35,037 bases of DNA, from positions 1-35,037 of the forward strand of contig CAJUIM010000020.1 of NCBI GenBank assembly GCA_910586275.1, given 5' to 3'. Made by a program: the position numbers and the translations under genes. The notes beneath the pieces were generated by a model that was not told the DNA's origin, searched no databases, and worked only from the letters and a program-made list of their open reading frames with translations. Source of the stretch: an uncultured Lachnospiraceae bacterium. Its GTDB lineage: Bacteria; Bacillota; Clostridia; Lachnospirales; Lachnospiraceae. The number at the start of each line of letters is the position of its first letter. Position 1 is the stretch's first letter. This document shows positions 1 through 7,796 of the stretch, piece after piece.

Positions 1-1478
1 TCTCTGGTACGAATACGAAAAAAAGGAAAGAATTTAACCGCATGATTGCGTGTGCGAAAAACGGTGATTTTGATTTGATTGTAACAAAAGAAATCTCCCG
101 TTTTGCGAGGAATACCCTTGATAGTATATTCTATACCCGTGACCTCAAAAAGCACGGCGTGGGTGTTATCTTTATGAATGATAACATCAACACTTTAGAC
201 GGCGATGCGGAGCTTCGCCTTGCCATTATGTCCTCGATTGCACAGGAGGAAAGCCGTAAGACTTCCGAGCGTGTGAAATGGGGGCAGAAACGCCAGATGG
301 AGCAGGGAGTTGTGTTTGGGCGGAGTATGCTTGGTTACGATGTGAAAGACGGCAAAATGTATATCAACGAGGATGGGGCGAAAGTTGTCCGTCTTATCTT
401 TCACAAATTTGTAAATGAGGGAAAAGGAACGCATGTGATTGCCCGTGAACTTCGGGAGGAGGGAATTAAGCCCATGCGGGTAAAAGAATGGCAGAACACA
501 GTCATTCTCCGTGTTATCCGCAATGAAAAATACTGCGGTGATTTGGTGCAGAAGAAAACCTATACGCCAGACTTTTTATCCCATGAAAAGAAATATAACC
601 GAGGGCAAGAGGAATTTGTGATTATCAAAGACCATCATGAGCCGATTATCTCCCGTGAGCTTTTCGATAAGGCAAACCGCATTTTGGATGAAAAATCGCT
701 TTCACAGGAGGGCAAAGCGAAACACAGCAACCGTTATCCATTTTCTGGGAAAATCAAATGCGGATGCTGCGGTTCAAGTTATGTGGCGAGATATAAAACC
801 CGAAAAAATGGAAGCCGCTATAAGGCGTGGCGGTGTCTTGAAGCTGCAAGGCATGGAAGCCCTCATGTGGACAAAGCAGGGAATCAAGTTGGATGCAGTG
901 GACTTAGCATACGCAACGAAGATGCAACCCATATTATGTATCTTGTCACGAGGAGCTTAAAATATAATAAGAAGAAAATCACTGACAATTTGCTTGCGAT
1001 TATCAAGCCTATTATCGCAATGGATACCGTAGGAACAGATAGTGAGAAATTAAAATCACAGATAAAAGCTATTGAACAAAAACGCACAAACCTCATTGAC
1101 CTTTATGCATCTGGAGATATTGCCAGAGATGAATTTTCAGCGGCAAGAGCAAAATGTGAGAATGAGATTGCCGAACTGCAATCCATTATAGATAGCGTAG
1201 ATAAACAAAGGGGGAGGATCGAAAAACAGCAAGAACTTGTTGCTGAAATTACAGAAGCTATGAATGAACTGATAAATGGTGTGGAATATGAAGATGATTT
1301 TTATAAAGGAATCTTAGATAAAATGGTCGTGAATGATAAAGACCACATTGATGTGTATTTGAATTTACTTCCTCTCAAATGGAGTTATACGGTCGCAAAG
1401 AGTATAAAGTGTCCGCAGGGTAAAGTGCTAAAAAAAGCGCAGGCCCCTGAGATGGAACATTTCAGGGGCTTCTCTACC
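1..1478. mobile_element. Right end of an integrated element carrying a large serine recombinase, inserted in cotJC
   Basis: The only element gene visible is the recombinase, which reads toward the junction. Directly beyond it on the minus strand lies the 5' part of cotJC, with cotJB and cotJA intact behind it. CotJC-like translation stops matching its family right after the residues LLTDIG, at about position 1476, which marks the edge of the element. The left end is outside the window, so size and cargo are unknown. It could be an integrative conjugative element, a prophage or a skin-like element; the recombinase alone does not decide. Confidence 0.75.
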
Positions 1479-1529
1479 GATATCGGTCAGCAGTCCGGCA
1501 ACATGAAACGGCATAGTGTAACGCTGTGA
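1..1529 (+). CDS. Large serine recombinase (site-specific integrase/excisionase), 5' end outside window
   Basis: Catalyses integration and excision of the mobile element through a phosphoserine link to DNA. The reading frame is open from base 3, and the first codons (SGTNTKKRKEFNRM) already belong to the resolvase domain, so the catalytic serine and true start lie upstream of the window. Visible parts in order: the end of the resolvase domain with the ISRFARNT motif, the Recombinase domain, a zinc beta-ribbon with CGCC followed by a later cysteine pair, a long coiled coil rich in K and E, and the family-typical end near LPLKWSYT. The final 40 or so residues are unusual: the frame runs through a hairpin and past the element edge into antisense cotJC, stopping at 1529. 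The C terminus therefore probably differs in the excised circle. The family assignment is firm; the element type is not. Confidence 0.93.
   Translation, partial: SGTNTKKRKEFNRMIACAKNGDFDLIVTKEISRFARNTLDSIFYTRDLKKHGVGVIFMNDNINTLDGDAELRLAIMSSIAQEESRKTSERVKWGQKRQMEQGVVFGRSMLGYDVKDGKMYINEDGAKVVRLIFHKFVNEGKGTHVIARELREEGIKPMRVKEWQNTVILRVIRNEKYCGDLVQKKTYTPDFLSHEKKYNRGQEEFVIIKDHHEPIISRELFDKANRILDEKSLSQEGKAKHSNRYPFSGKIKCGCCGSSYVARYKTRKNGSRYKAWRCLEAARHGSPHVDKAGNQVGCSGLSIRNEDATHIMYLVTRSLKYNKKKITDNLLAIIKPIIAMDTVGTDSEKLKSQIKAIEQKRTNLIDLYASGDIARDEFSAARAKCENEIAELQSIIDSVDKQRGRIEKQQELVAEITEAMNELINGVEYEDDFYKGILDKMVVNDKDHIDVYLNLLPLKWSYTVAKSIKCPQGKVLKKAQAPEMEHFRGFSTDIGQQSGNMKRHSVTL
1443..1469 (+). terminator. 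Hairpin at the element edge, possible weak terminator
   Basis: A perfect 8-bp stem pairs GCCCCTGA (1443-1450) with TCAGGGGC (1462-1469). On the plus strand it is followed by the short T-rich TTCTCT. On the minus strand a run of seven T lies six bases beyond the stem. It falls inside the recombinase reading frame and next to the presumed attachment site, so it could be a terminator or part of the recombinase binding site. Confidence 0.4.
1470..1487. other. Presumed attachment-site junction between element and cotJC
   Basis: The minus-strand cotJC coding sequence loses family resemblance just past its conserved LLTDIG, whose codons end at about 1476. At this point lies the 12-bp perfect palindrome ACCGATATCGGT (1476-1487). 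Serine integrases cross over at a central dinucleotide, so one inside this palindrome is plausible. The exact crossover cannot be fixed without the other end of the element or an empty site. Confidence 0.55.
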
Positions 1530-1661
1530 AAGGTAACGCATGGAAGCGGCCAGTTCACCGTCCGGGCCGCCGAACTGACTGATAATGACCTGTGCAAGCT
1601 TTGCATTTGGCTGGGTAATCTTTACAGGGTACTGTAATCTTTTTTCATAATTCCACATATC

Positions 1662-1931
1662 CTAGCATCCTCCTTCCCATGGCATAGGCTGTAATGCCCA
1701 TTTCCATTCTTTGCAGCTGTTGTCGGCCACGGAAAGGGAGAGCGGGCCGTATTTGCCGGCATAGTCGCGCATCATCTGATTTTTCATGCGCATATAATGG
1801 TTGAAATACTCAATGGCTTCCCTGTCCATAGGATGGGTATCCAAATATTGCGTCATTTCCACGGTGACAAAATCAACGACCCCGATGTCATGAAGCATAC
1901 TTTCCTGTTCGCTGTTCATCTTAAAATTCAT
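1662..1931 (-). CDS. cotJB: Spore coat protein CotJB
   Basis: Small coat protein of the cotJ operon, expected to be made in the mother cell and to act with CotJA and CotJC in the spore coat. Recognised by the family core VDFVTVEMTQYLDTHPMD, the segment KYGPLSLS and the tryptophan-containing C-terminal stretch ending near WALQPMPW. I chose the ATG at 1931 (89 residues) over the in-frame ATG at 1940. At 1931 the AAGGAG sequence sits at a normal distance and the start overlaps the cotJA stop as ATGA. At 1940 the same ribosome site would abut the start. It is translationally coupled to cotJA on one side and followed within 3 bases by cotJC on the other. Confidence 0.9.
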   Translation of the reverse strand: MNFKMNSEQESMLHDIGVVDFVTVEMTQYLDTHPMDREAIEYFNHYMRMKNQMMRDYAGKYGPLSLSVADNSCKEWKWALQPMPWEGGC

Positions 1932-2098
1932 TTTACGCATCTCCTTCCTGTAAACGGTTTGGTCAGTTCAGGAAAGATGGTGCCGGTGCAGTAAGCTTTA
2001 TCCAAATCTTCATAAATCTGCGTAAGGTGCTGCCAAGGCACATATGCCATTGCCAAAGGGAAGCGGTCAAAATATTCGTTGAAATTATAGTCCTGCAT
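1928..2098 (-). CDS. cotJA: Spore coat-associated protein CotJA
   Basis: First gene of the cotJ operon, 56 residues. The translation begins MQDYNFNEYFDRFPLAMAYV and continues with a PWQHLTQIYEDLDKAY core and a TGTIFPELTKPF tail. This is the proline/tryptophan-rich CotJA pattern (xxPLAMAYVPWQ then GTIFPELxxPF). The ribosome site GAAAGGAG lies 5 bases before the ATG. Its TGA overlaps the ATG of cotJB, so the two are translationally coupled. In Bacillus subtilis the operon is read by mother-cell sigma-E; that is family knowledge, not something shown here. Confidence 0.9.
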   Translation of the reverse strand: MQDYNFNEYFDRFPLAMAYVPWQHLTQIYEDLDKAYCTGTIFPELTKPFTGRRCVK

Positions 2099-2134
2099 AA
2101 TACTCCTTTCATAATTCTTGCGTATTTTTAATAT

Positions 2135-2142
2135 ATTATATG
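2135..2142 (-). promoter_or_regulatory. Candidate -10 of the cotJ promoter (sigma-E-like)
   Basis: On the minus strand CATATAAT (2142 to 2135) lies about 37 bases before cotJA and resembles the mother-cell sigma-E -10 pattern CATACAAT. I cannot recognise a convincing -35 element upstream, so this is a weak call. Confidence 0.3.
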
Positions 2143-2239
2143 TTGGGGTCAGGGGGATGTGCAGAAACGGGCAGGGAACGGTAATGTCAGAAATTTATAT
2201 TTTTTTTAGAAACAGATGGTATTTGTGACATTGCGGATA

Positions 2240-2248
2240 TGGTAGAAT
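2240..2248 (+). promoter_or_regulatory. Candidate extended -10 promoter for the ABC transporter pair
   Basis: TGGTAGAAT forms an extended -10 (TGn then TAGAAT), about 95 bases before the ATPase gene. No good -35 at 17 bases is visible. The roughly 245 bases between cotJA and the ATPase hold only this and the divergent cotJ promoter. Confidence 0.35.
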
Positions 2249-2343
2249 AGCTTTATGATTCTGACAGAAGAAAATTTGGAGAAGGTTTTGGCAATGGCAG
2301 TTTTTCATATAGAAGACTGCCGCGGATCGGAGGGACAATCGAT

Positions 2344-3048
2344 ATGGGTTCATTTGTAGAATTTAAGAATGTCTGCAAGACATACCATATGGGAGAGGTA
2401 GATATAGAAGCACTGAAGGATGTGAATTTTACGATTGAGAGAGGGGAGTTCTGCGTGATAGTCGGTGCTTCCGGAGCAGGGAAAACAACAATACTGAATA
2501 TATTGGGCGGAATGGACAGTCTGTCCTCGGGGCAGGCAATGCTGGACGGGGAAGAAATTTCTTCTTACAATAAAAAGAAACTGACCGCTTACAGACGGTA
2601 TGACATAGGATTTGTGTTTCAGTTTTATAATTTAGTGCAGAACCTGACGGCATTGGAAAACGTGGAACTGGCGGCGCAGATATGCAAAAATCCGCTGGAT
2701 GCAATGTCGGTGCTGGAAATGGTAGGGCTGAAAGACAGATCCGGGAATTTCCCGGCGCAGCTGTCCGGTGGGGAACAGCAGAGAGTGGCTATCGCAAGGG
2801 CGTTGGCTAAAAATCCGAAGCTGCTGCTTTGCGATGAGCCTACGGGGGCGTTGGACTATAATACGGGAAAGGCTGTCCTGAAGCTGCTCCAGGATGCATG
2901 CCGGAAAAACGGAATGACTGTCGTAGTCATTACACATAATCAGGCATTGACTGCCATGGCCGACAGAGTCATTACGGTAAAAAGCGGGACTGTACGGAAA
3001 ACGGAGATAAACGAACATATCGTGCCGGTGGAAGAAATTGAATGGTAG
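2344..3048 (+). CDS. ABC transporter ATP-binding protein, MacB/LolD type
   Basis: ATPase subunit of a type VII (MacB-like) ABC transporter working with the large permease encoded just downstream. In order: Walker A GASGAGKTT near residues 41-49, Q-loop region FVFQFYNL, signature LSGGEQQRVAIARAL, Walker B LLLCDEPTGALD and the H-loop VVITHN. At 234 residues it has the usual family length. Ribosome site GGAGGG lies 9 bases before the ATG. The gap to the permease gene is 63 bases without a visible promoter, so the two are probably one transcript. Such pairs drive extracytoplasmic work across the membrane, such as export, lipid handling or bacitracin-type resistance; the substrate cannot be read from the ATPase. 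Confidence 0.93.
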   Translation: MGSFVEFKNVCKTYHMGEVDIEALKDVNFTIERGEFCVIVGASGAGKTTILNILGGMDSLSSGQAMLDGEEISSYNKKKLTAYRRYDIGFVFQFYNLVQNLTALENVELAAQICKNPLDAMSVLEMVGLKDRSGNFPAQLSGGEQQRVAIARALAKNPKLLLCDEPTGALDYNTGKAVLKLLQDACRKNGMTVVVITHNQALTAMADRVITVKSGTVRKTEINEHIVPVEEIEW

Positions 3049-3111
3049 GCTGTTTATAAATTACTTTTCGGACGAAAGAAGGATATATCTGCAAAGGCAA
3101 GGGGTCGGGCA

Positions 3112-6100
3112 ATGAGCAATGGGATGAGGAAAACTACATATCGGGAGATCAAAGGGAGTTTCGGGCGGTATATGGCTATTTTTGCCATTGTGATGCTGGG
3201 AGTAGGCTTGTTTGCCGGATTAAAGGCGACCACGCCGGCCATGATCGCTACAGAGAATACCTATTTATACCGGCAGAATTTTTTTGATTTCCGCCTGCTG
3301 TCCACCATAGGGTTTGAGCCGGAGGATGCAGGGAAGCTGGAAACGGCCAAAGAAGTGGGGCAGGCGGAAGGAGCCGTTTCGGTGGATGCATTATGCACAT
3401 TCGGGGACGGAAATGAATCCGTATATAAATTCCATACGCTGCCGGAAAAAATCAATCTGCCGATAGTGACTTCCGGCAGGCTGCCGGAGCATGCGGACGA
3501 ATGCGTACTGGACGATGCCGCATTCGGCGAGGATGCCATAGGCAGCCGGATTACGGTAACGGAGAATAACGCGGAAGATACGTTGGAGATGTTCGGAACC
3601 CGGACTTTTACCGTAGTGGGAACCGTGCGTTCCCCCTATTATATTAATTTTGAACGGGGAACCACGTCCATAGGAGACGGGAAAATCACGGCATTTCTCT
3701 ATGTGCCGAAAGCATCTTTTGTTTGTGATTACCTGACGGAAATCTATGTCACCTTGGCGGAGAAGTACGATGTCTATACGGAAGAATATGACACTTACAT
3801 AGAAGATTCCGAAGAAGAGATGGAACGGTGGGCAGAACGGCTTGCATACGGCAGATATGACCGCATTACGGCTGAGGCACAGAAAAAAATTGAGGATGCG
3901 CAGGCTCAGCTGGATGAAAAGGCTGCGGAGGCAGAAGCGGAGCTGCAGGATGCCTGGCAGGAAATTCTGGACGGAGAACAGGAACTGGCCGACGGGGAGC
4001 AGGAAATCCTGGACGGAGAGCGGGAAATCAGGGACGGCAGAAAAGAAATTGCGGACTATGAGCAAGAGATCCTGGACGGGGAACGGGAACTGGCCGACGG
4101 GGAAAAAGAGATACAGGACAGGGAAAAAGAAGCGGCAGATGCGGAGGAAGAAATCCGACTGCACGAATGGGAAATATTTGACGGCGAGCAGAAATTGGCC
4201 ATGGGCAGGGAGGAACTGGAACAGGCGAAAGGGCTTTTGCGGGAAAAGGAAGCACTTTTGCGGGAAACCGAAGCAGAACTGACGGAAAAAGAGGCGGAAC
4301 TGATGAAACAGGAAAGCAGGCTGACGGCGCAGGATGAGGCACTGGCGGCAGAAGAAGCCGGCTTGGCGGAAAAAGGGCAGACTCTGGCAGCACAGGAAGG
4401 CATCCTAGCAGTCCGGGAAGAGGAACTGGCCGTACAGGAGACAGCCCTAGCCGCGCAGGAAGAAGAGCTGGCAATGCAGGAGGCGGCTCTGACAGAACAG
4501 GAAGCGGGGTTGGCTGCGCAAGAGGCAGAACTGACACTGCAGGAAGAAAAGCTAGAGGCGCAGGGAGCGGAGTTGACGGCTAGGGAAACGGAACTGAACG
4601 GTCAGGCAGCGGAGCGGAACAGTGAACTGGAGCAGTTGGAACAAGCTTTCGCCATGCAGCATATTTCGCAGGAACAATATGAGGAGGGCAAGCAGCGGAT
4701 TCAGGCAGGACTGGCACAGATTCAGGCCGCACTGGGGGAGGTGCAGGCCGCAAAGGCTCAGGCTGAGGAAGGAAAAGTGCAGCTGCAGGCCGGGAAAGAG
4801 CAGATTCAGGCGGCAAAAGCCCAATTGCAGGAGGGAAGAGCCCGGATACAAGAGGGGAAGAATCAGCTGGAAGAGGGAAAAGCCCGGCTGCAGGCCGGGA
4901 AGAATCAGCTGGAAGAGGGGAAAGCCCAGCTGCAGGCTGCCAAAATGCAGCTGGAGGAGGGGAAACAACAGTTACAGGAAGGAAGAGCCAGGATTCAGGA
5001 AGGGCTTGGACAGGTTCGTTCCGGTTTAAGCAGGATAGAAGCAGGGAAAGGAGAACTGCAGGCAGGGAAAGATACGATTCAGGAAGCATGGAATAAGATT
5101 TTCTATAACGAAGATGTTCTGCAGGCTGCGGAAGGAGAATTGATTCCGGGGAAAAGAGAAGTGACGAAAGCAAGGACGGAATTGGAGGACGGGAAAGCGG
5201 AACTGGCCAAGGCACGGACAGAATTGGAAGAGGGAAAGCAGGATTTGGAAGAAGGAAGAGAGGAACTGGCCAAGGCACGGGCAGAATTAGCGGATGCTTC
5301 GGAAAAACTGGAAGATGGACGGAGAGAATGGGCGGATGGAAAAAAAGAACTGGAAGATGCAAAGACGGAATACCGGGATGCCAAAGCGGAATTTGAGGAA
5401 GAGGTAACGGACGCAAGGCGCAAAATTCAGGATGCAAGGGAGGAATTAGCGGATTTGGAGGAACCGGAAAGCTATGCGCTGACCAGAAATACTAACATAG
5501 GCTATGCCTGTTATGAAAGCGATTCCAATATTGTGGCAGCCATTGCCAATGTATTCCCTCTGTTCTTTTTCCTTGTGGCGGCCTTAATCTGCATGACCAC
5601 AATGAATCGAATGGTAGAAGAGCAAAGGACGCAGATCGGCGTATTGAAAGCACTCGGCTACGGGAATGGTGCCATTATGGGAAAATATCTGTTTTATGCC
5701 GGTTCTGCGGCGGCTGCCGGCGCGGTCATCGGCTGCTTGGGAGGTACTTGGCTGTTTCCCAAAGTAATATGGATGGGCTACGGCATTATGTACAGCATGG
5801 GAGAAATCGAATATTTTTTGGATGCCCGTCTGGCTGTCCTTGCTTTGGCTGCCGCTCTTTTCTGTTCCATGGGAGCTGCTTGGCTTTCCTGTCGGTATGA
5901 ACTGTACAGCGTGCCTGCCAATTTAATCCGACCGAAAGCGCCGAAAAGCGGAAAGCGTATTTTCTTGGAACGGGTAACATTTATTTGGGGGCGGATGAAA
6001 TTTCTGCATAAGGTTTCCGTGCGGAATATCATCAGATATAAGAAGCGCTTTTTTATGATGATTCTTGGCATCAGCGGGTGTACCGCGCTGCTTGTCACAG

Positions 6101-7128
6101 GTTTTGGGCTGAAAGATTCCGTGATGGGCATAGCCGATATGCAATATGGGAATGTGCAGATTTATGATATAGGCATTGCCTTTTCAAAAAAAGTGGGAGA
6201 AGAGGATGTGCACCGGCTGAAAGAACAGACCGGATATAGGCTGGAACGGGTTGCCTGTATCCATGAAGAGAGCGTGGAACTGGATTTCGGCGGGAGAACC
6301 AAGTCACTATATCTGGAAATTCCCGAAAACGCAGAAGAAATCGAGGGATTTATAGATCTCCATACGGAAGCAGGGGAAAAAATTCCTTACCCGTCAGCAG
6401 GGGAGGCCGTACTGACGGCCAAGGCGGCGGAAAATATGGGGATAAAAGCCGGGGATAAGGTAACGCTTAGGGATGGCAGCCAAAATAAGATTACGGTGAC
6501 CGTATCTGCATTGTGCGAGAATTTTGTTTCTAACTATATTTATATGGGAAAGGAAACTTATGAAGAACAGCTGGGAAAGGAACCGGAATATAAAAGTGCA
6601 TATGCGATTGTGGCGGAAGGAGAAGATCTGTATGCGGCTGCCGCTGCCGTTTCCGACCAAGCCAATGTGCTGTCCGTTTCCCTGACAAAAGACATGCGGG
6701 ACCGGATAAACTCTATGATGGAAAGCATGGATTACATTGTGGCCTTAATCATTGCCTGTGCCGGAAGTCTGGCTTTTATCGTACTGTATAACCTGACCAA
6801 TATCAATATAACGGAACGGATCCGGGAAATCGCCACGATCAAAGTGCTTGGCTTTTATGCAAGGGAAACGGCGGACTATGTTTTCCGGGAAAACCTGATG
6901 CTGACCGGAATGGGGGCAGCCGCCGGGCTTTGGCTTGGAAAATGGCTGCATCGGTTTGTTATGTTCCATGTGAATATTGATACGGTTTCCTTTAAGACAT
7001 TGATTAAGCCGGCCAGCTATATATGGAGCATTCTGTTTACGTTTGGCTTTGCCTTAATAGTAAACGGGGTCATGTATTTTAAGCTGGAAAAAATCAATAT
7101 GGCGGAGTCTCTGAAATCCATTGAATAG
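3112..7128 (+). CDS. Giant FtsX/MacB-type ABC permease with very long extracytoplasmic heptad coiled coil
   Basis: Membrane partner of the upstream ATPase, 1338 residues, about 550 more than a usual two-FtsX-domain permease. Order: TM1 near residues 17-37, a first MacB-like extracytoplasmic domain, a coiled coil near 251-790, three TMs near 813, 859 and 907 (FtsX domain 1), a TM near 981, a second extracytoplasmic domain, then TMs near 1208, 1262 and 1303 (FtsX domain 2). The coil is almost pure heptads such as LQAGKEQ, IQEGKNQ and LEEGKAQ, with one large hydrophobic residue per heptad and G or A three positions later, and no proline for long stretches. By topology the coil lies outside the cytoplasm and could span the thick cell wall. 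The ATG at 3112 follows AAGGGG; the ATG at 3124 is an alternative. The substrate is unknown. Confidence 0.88.
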   Translation: MSNGMRKTTYREIKGSFGRYMAIFAIVMLGVGLFAGLKATTPAMIATENTYLYRQNFFDFRLLSTIGFEPEDAGKLETAKEVGQAEGAVSVDALCTFGDGNESVYKFHTLPEKINLPIVTSGRLPEHADECVLDDAAFGEDAIGSRITVTENNAEDTLEMFGTRTFTVVGTVRSPYYINFERGTTSIGDGKITAFLYVPKASFVCDYLTEIYVTLAEKYDVYTEEYDTYIEDSEEEMERWAERLAYGRYDRITAEAQKKIEDAQAQLDEKAAEAEAELQDAWQEILDGEQELADGEQEILDGEREIRDGRKEIADYEQEILDGERELADGEKEIQDREKEAADAEEEIRLHEWEIFDGEQKLAMGREELEQAKGLLREKEALLRETEAELTEKEAELMKQESRLTAQDEALAAEEAGLAEKGQTLAAQEGILAVREEELAVQETALAAQEEELAMQEAALTEQEAGLAAQEAELTLQEEKLEAQGAELTARETELNGQAAERNSELEQLEQAFAMQHISQEQYEEGKQRIQAGLAQIQAALGEVQAAKAQAEEGKVQLQAGKEQIQAAKAQLQEGRARIQEGKNQLEEGKARLQAGKNQLEEGKAQLQAAKMQLEEGKQQLQEGRARIQEGLGQVRSGLSRIEAGKGELQAGKDTIQEAWNKIFYNEDVLQAAEGELIPGKREVTKARTELEDGKAELAKARTELEEGKQDLEEGREELAKARAELADASEKLEDGRREWADGKKELEDAKTEYRDAKAEFEEEVTDARRKIQDAREELADLEEPESYALTRNTNIGYACYESDSNIVAAIANVFPLFFFLVAALICMTTMNRMVEEQRTQIGVLKALGYGNGAIMGKYLFYAGSAAAAGAVIGCLGGTWLFPKVIWMGYGIMYSMGEIEYFLDARLAVLALAAALFCSMGAAWLSCRYELYSVPANLIRPKAPKSGKRIFLERVTFIWGRMKFLHKVSVRNIIRYKKRFFMMILGISGCTALLVTGFGLKDSVMGIADMQYGNVQIYDIGIAFSKKVGEEDVHRLKEQTGYRLERVACIHEESVELDFGGRTKSLYLEIPENAEEIEGFIDLHTEAGEKIPYPSAGEAVLTAKAAENMGIKAGDKVTLRDGSQNKITVTVSALCENFVSNYIYMGKETYEEQLGKEPEYKSAYAIVAEGEDLYAAAAAVSDQANVLSVSLTKDMRDRINSMMESMDYIVALIIACAGSLAFIVLYNLTNINITERIREIATIKVLGFYARETADYVFRENLMLTGMGAAAGLWLGKWLHRFVMFHVNIDTVSFKTLIKPASYIWSILFTFGFALIVNGVMYFKLEKINMAESLKSIE
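3865..5470 (+). repeat. Heptad-repeat coding region with internal tandem duplications
   Basis: The coiled-coil part of the permease gene is built of 21-base units (7 codons). Three flavours follow one another: E-I/L-x-D-G-E-x, then L-A-x-Q-E-x-x, then I/L-Q-x-G-K-x-Q. At 4858-4899 and 4900-4941 two adjacent 42-base units agree at 37 of 42 positions, which points to fairly recent slippage or unequal recombination. Copy number may vary between strains and assemblies may collapse it. Confidence 0.85.
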
Positions 7129-7147
7129 ACAGTGCCGTTCAAAAGCT

Positions 7148-7191
7148 GCAGCCCGTGTCAGGAGCGATGTTTTTATCCGGACGCGGGCTGC
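7148..7191. terminator. Bidirectional terminator between the permease and the XRE regulator
   Basis: A 12-bp stem pairs GCAGCCCGTGTC (7148-7159) with GACGCGGGCTGC (7180-7191), with one G-T wobble and a 20-base loop. On the minus strand it is followed by AGCTTTTG, a modest T tail. On the plus strand the tail is weak. It sits between two convergent genes, as expected for a shared terminator. Confidence 0.6.
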
Positions 7192-7223
7192 GGCTTATGT
7201 GAATTTGATGGAATGGATGGCAG

Positions 7224-7679
7224 TTATTTTGATTTTTGGTCATTCCAAATGTGCGCCAAAATATCCTTCAGAACGAGAAATGCATCCTCGTCATTATATC
7301 CGTAGTCCTGTCGAAGCCGGGTAAGCATTTCCCGTAATTCTGAGACATAGCTGCCGGTATCCACTTCCTTCTGATAGCTTGTCAGGACGGGATATTTTTT
7401 AGCCCACATTTGTGTCCAGTCTATTTTCTGCTGGGTTTCTTCGCTGGTTTTTTCTATCACTTCCTCAATTTTTTTTACTTTAATGTCAAAATCCACTAAT
7501 TCATCCAAAGTCATATGATAAAGCGTTGATAACTTTTTGGATTGGCGGATGTCCGGCAGTGTTTCATCCAACTCCCACTTTGAGATGGTCTGTCTGCTCA
7601 CGCCAAGCTTTTCTGCTACTTCTTCCTGCGATAGGCCGTTTTTCTTGCGGGCATTAAATAAACTGTTTCCTAAACTCAT
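7224..7679 (-). CDS. XRE-family helix-turn-helix transcriptional regulator
   Basis: DNA-binding regulator of 151 residues. The N-terminal 60 residues form a Cro/CI-type helix-turn-helix, with LSQEEVAEKLGVSRQTISKW as its second and third helices. The remaining 90 residues are charged and helical with no recognised domain. A strong ribosome site, AAAGGAGA, precedes the ATG. It converges on the ABC transporter genes and shares a terminator with them; regulators of this layout often control the neighbouring transporter, but that link is inference. It could equally act on feoAB or elsewhere. Confidence 0.88.
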   Translation of the reverse strand: MSLGNSLFNARKKNGLSQEEVAEKLGVSRQTISKWELDETLPDIRQSKKLSTLYHMTLDELVDFDIKVKKIEEVIEKTSEETQQKIDWTQMWAKKYPVLTSYQKEVDTGSYVSELREMLTRLRQDYGYNDEDAFLVLKDILAHIWNDQKSK

Positions 7680-7796
7680 AACGTTGTCTCCTTTGCAAAT
7701 GTAAGGTGTATGTTTTGTTGGCTGCTGTCATCAAGTATAAACGGTGATAAGGGAAAAAGCTACCTATGACGGTTTCCATTTACGCACGTTTTCTTG

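Larger units (their letters stand above)
1428..1658 (-). pseudogene. cotJC: cotJC, 5' fragment interrupted by the element (spore coat protein, manganese-catalase fold)
   Basis: CotJC is a spore coat protein related to manganese catalases, made in the mother cell. The first roughly 60 residues match the family well: MWNYEKRLQYPV at the start, then SQFGGPDGELAASMRYLSQR and LLTDIG. The family normally continues with TEELAHLEM or similar, but here the frame passes into element DNA and stops after about 16 foreign residues at 1428. The full protein is near 190-200 residues, so most of it, including metal ligands, is missing here. The start has a good site, AAGGAGG, 10-11 bases upstream, and lies 3 bases after the cotJB stop. 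If the element excises, the gene could be restored. Confidence 0.88.

Noticed and set aside
2255..2359. 34-codon plus-strand frame just before the ABC ATPase gene
   Set aside because: It has no ribosome site, overlaps the ATPase start, and has no recognisable features; leader sequence is the simpler reading.
4028..5437. Long minus-strand open frames (up to 285 codons) opposite the coiled-coil region
   Set aside because: They are a by-product of the repetitive, stop-poor heptad codons; they are proline/leucine/serine-rich low-complexity translations without start signals.
3865..5470. Regular short DNA repeats that could suggest a CRISPR array
   Set aside because: The period is 21 bases with no unique spacers and the repeats are in frame in a protein; no cas genes are present.
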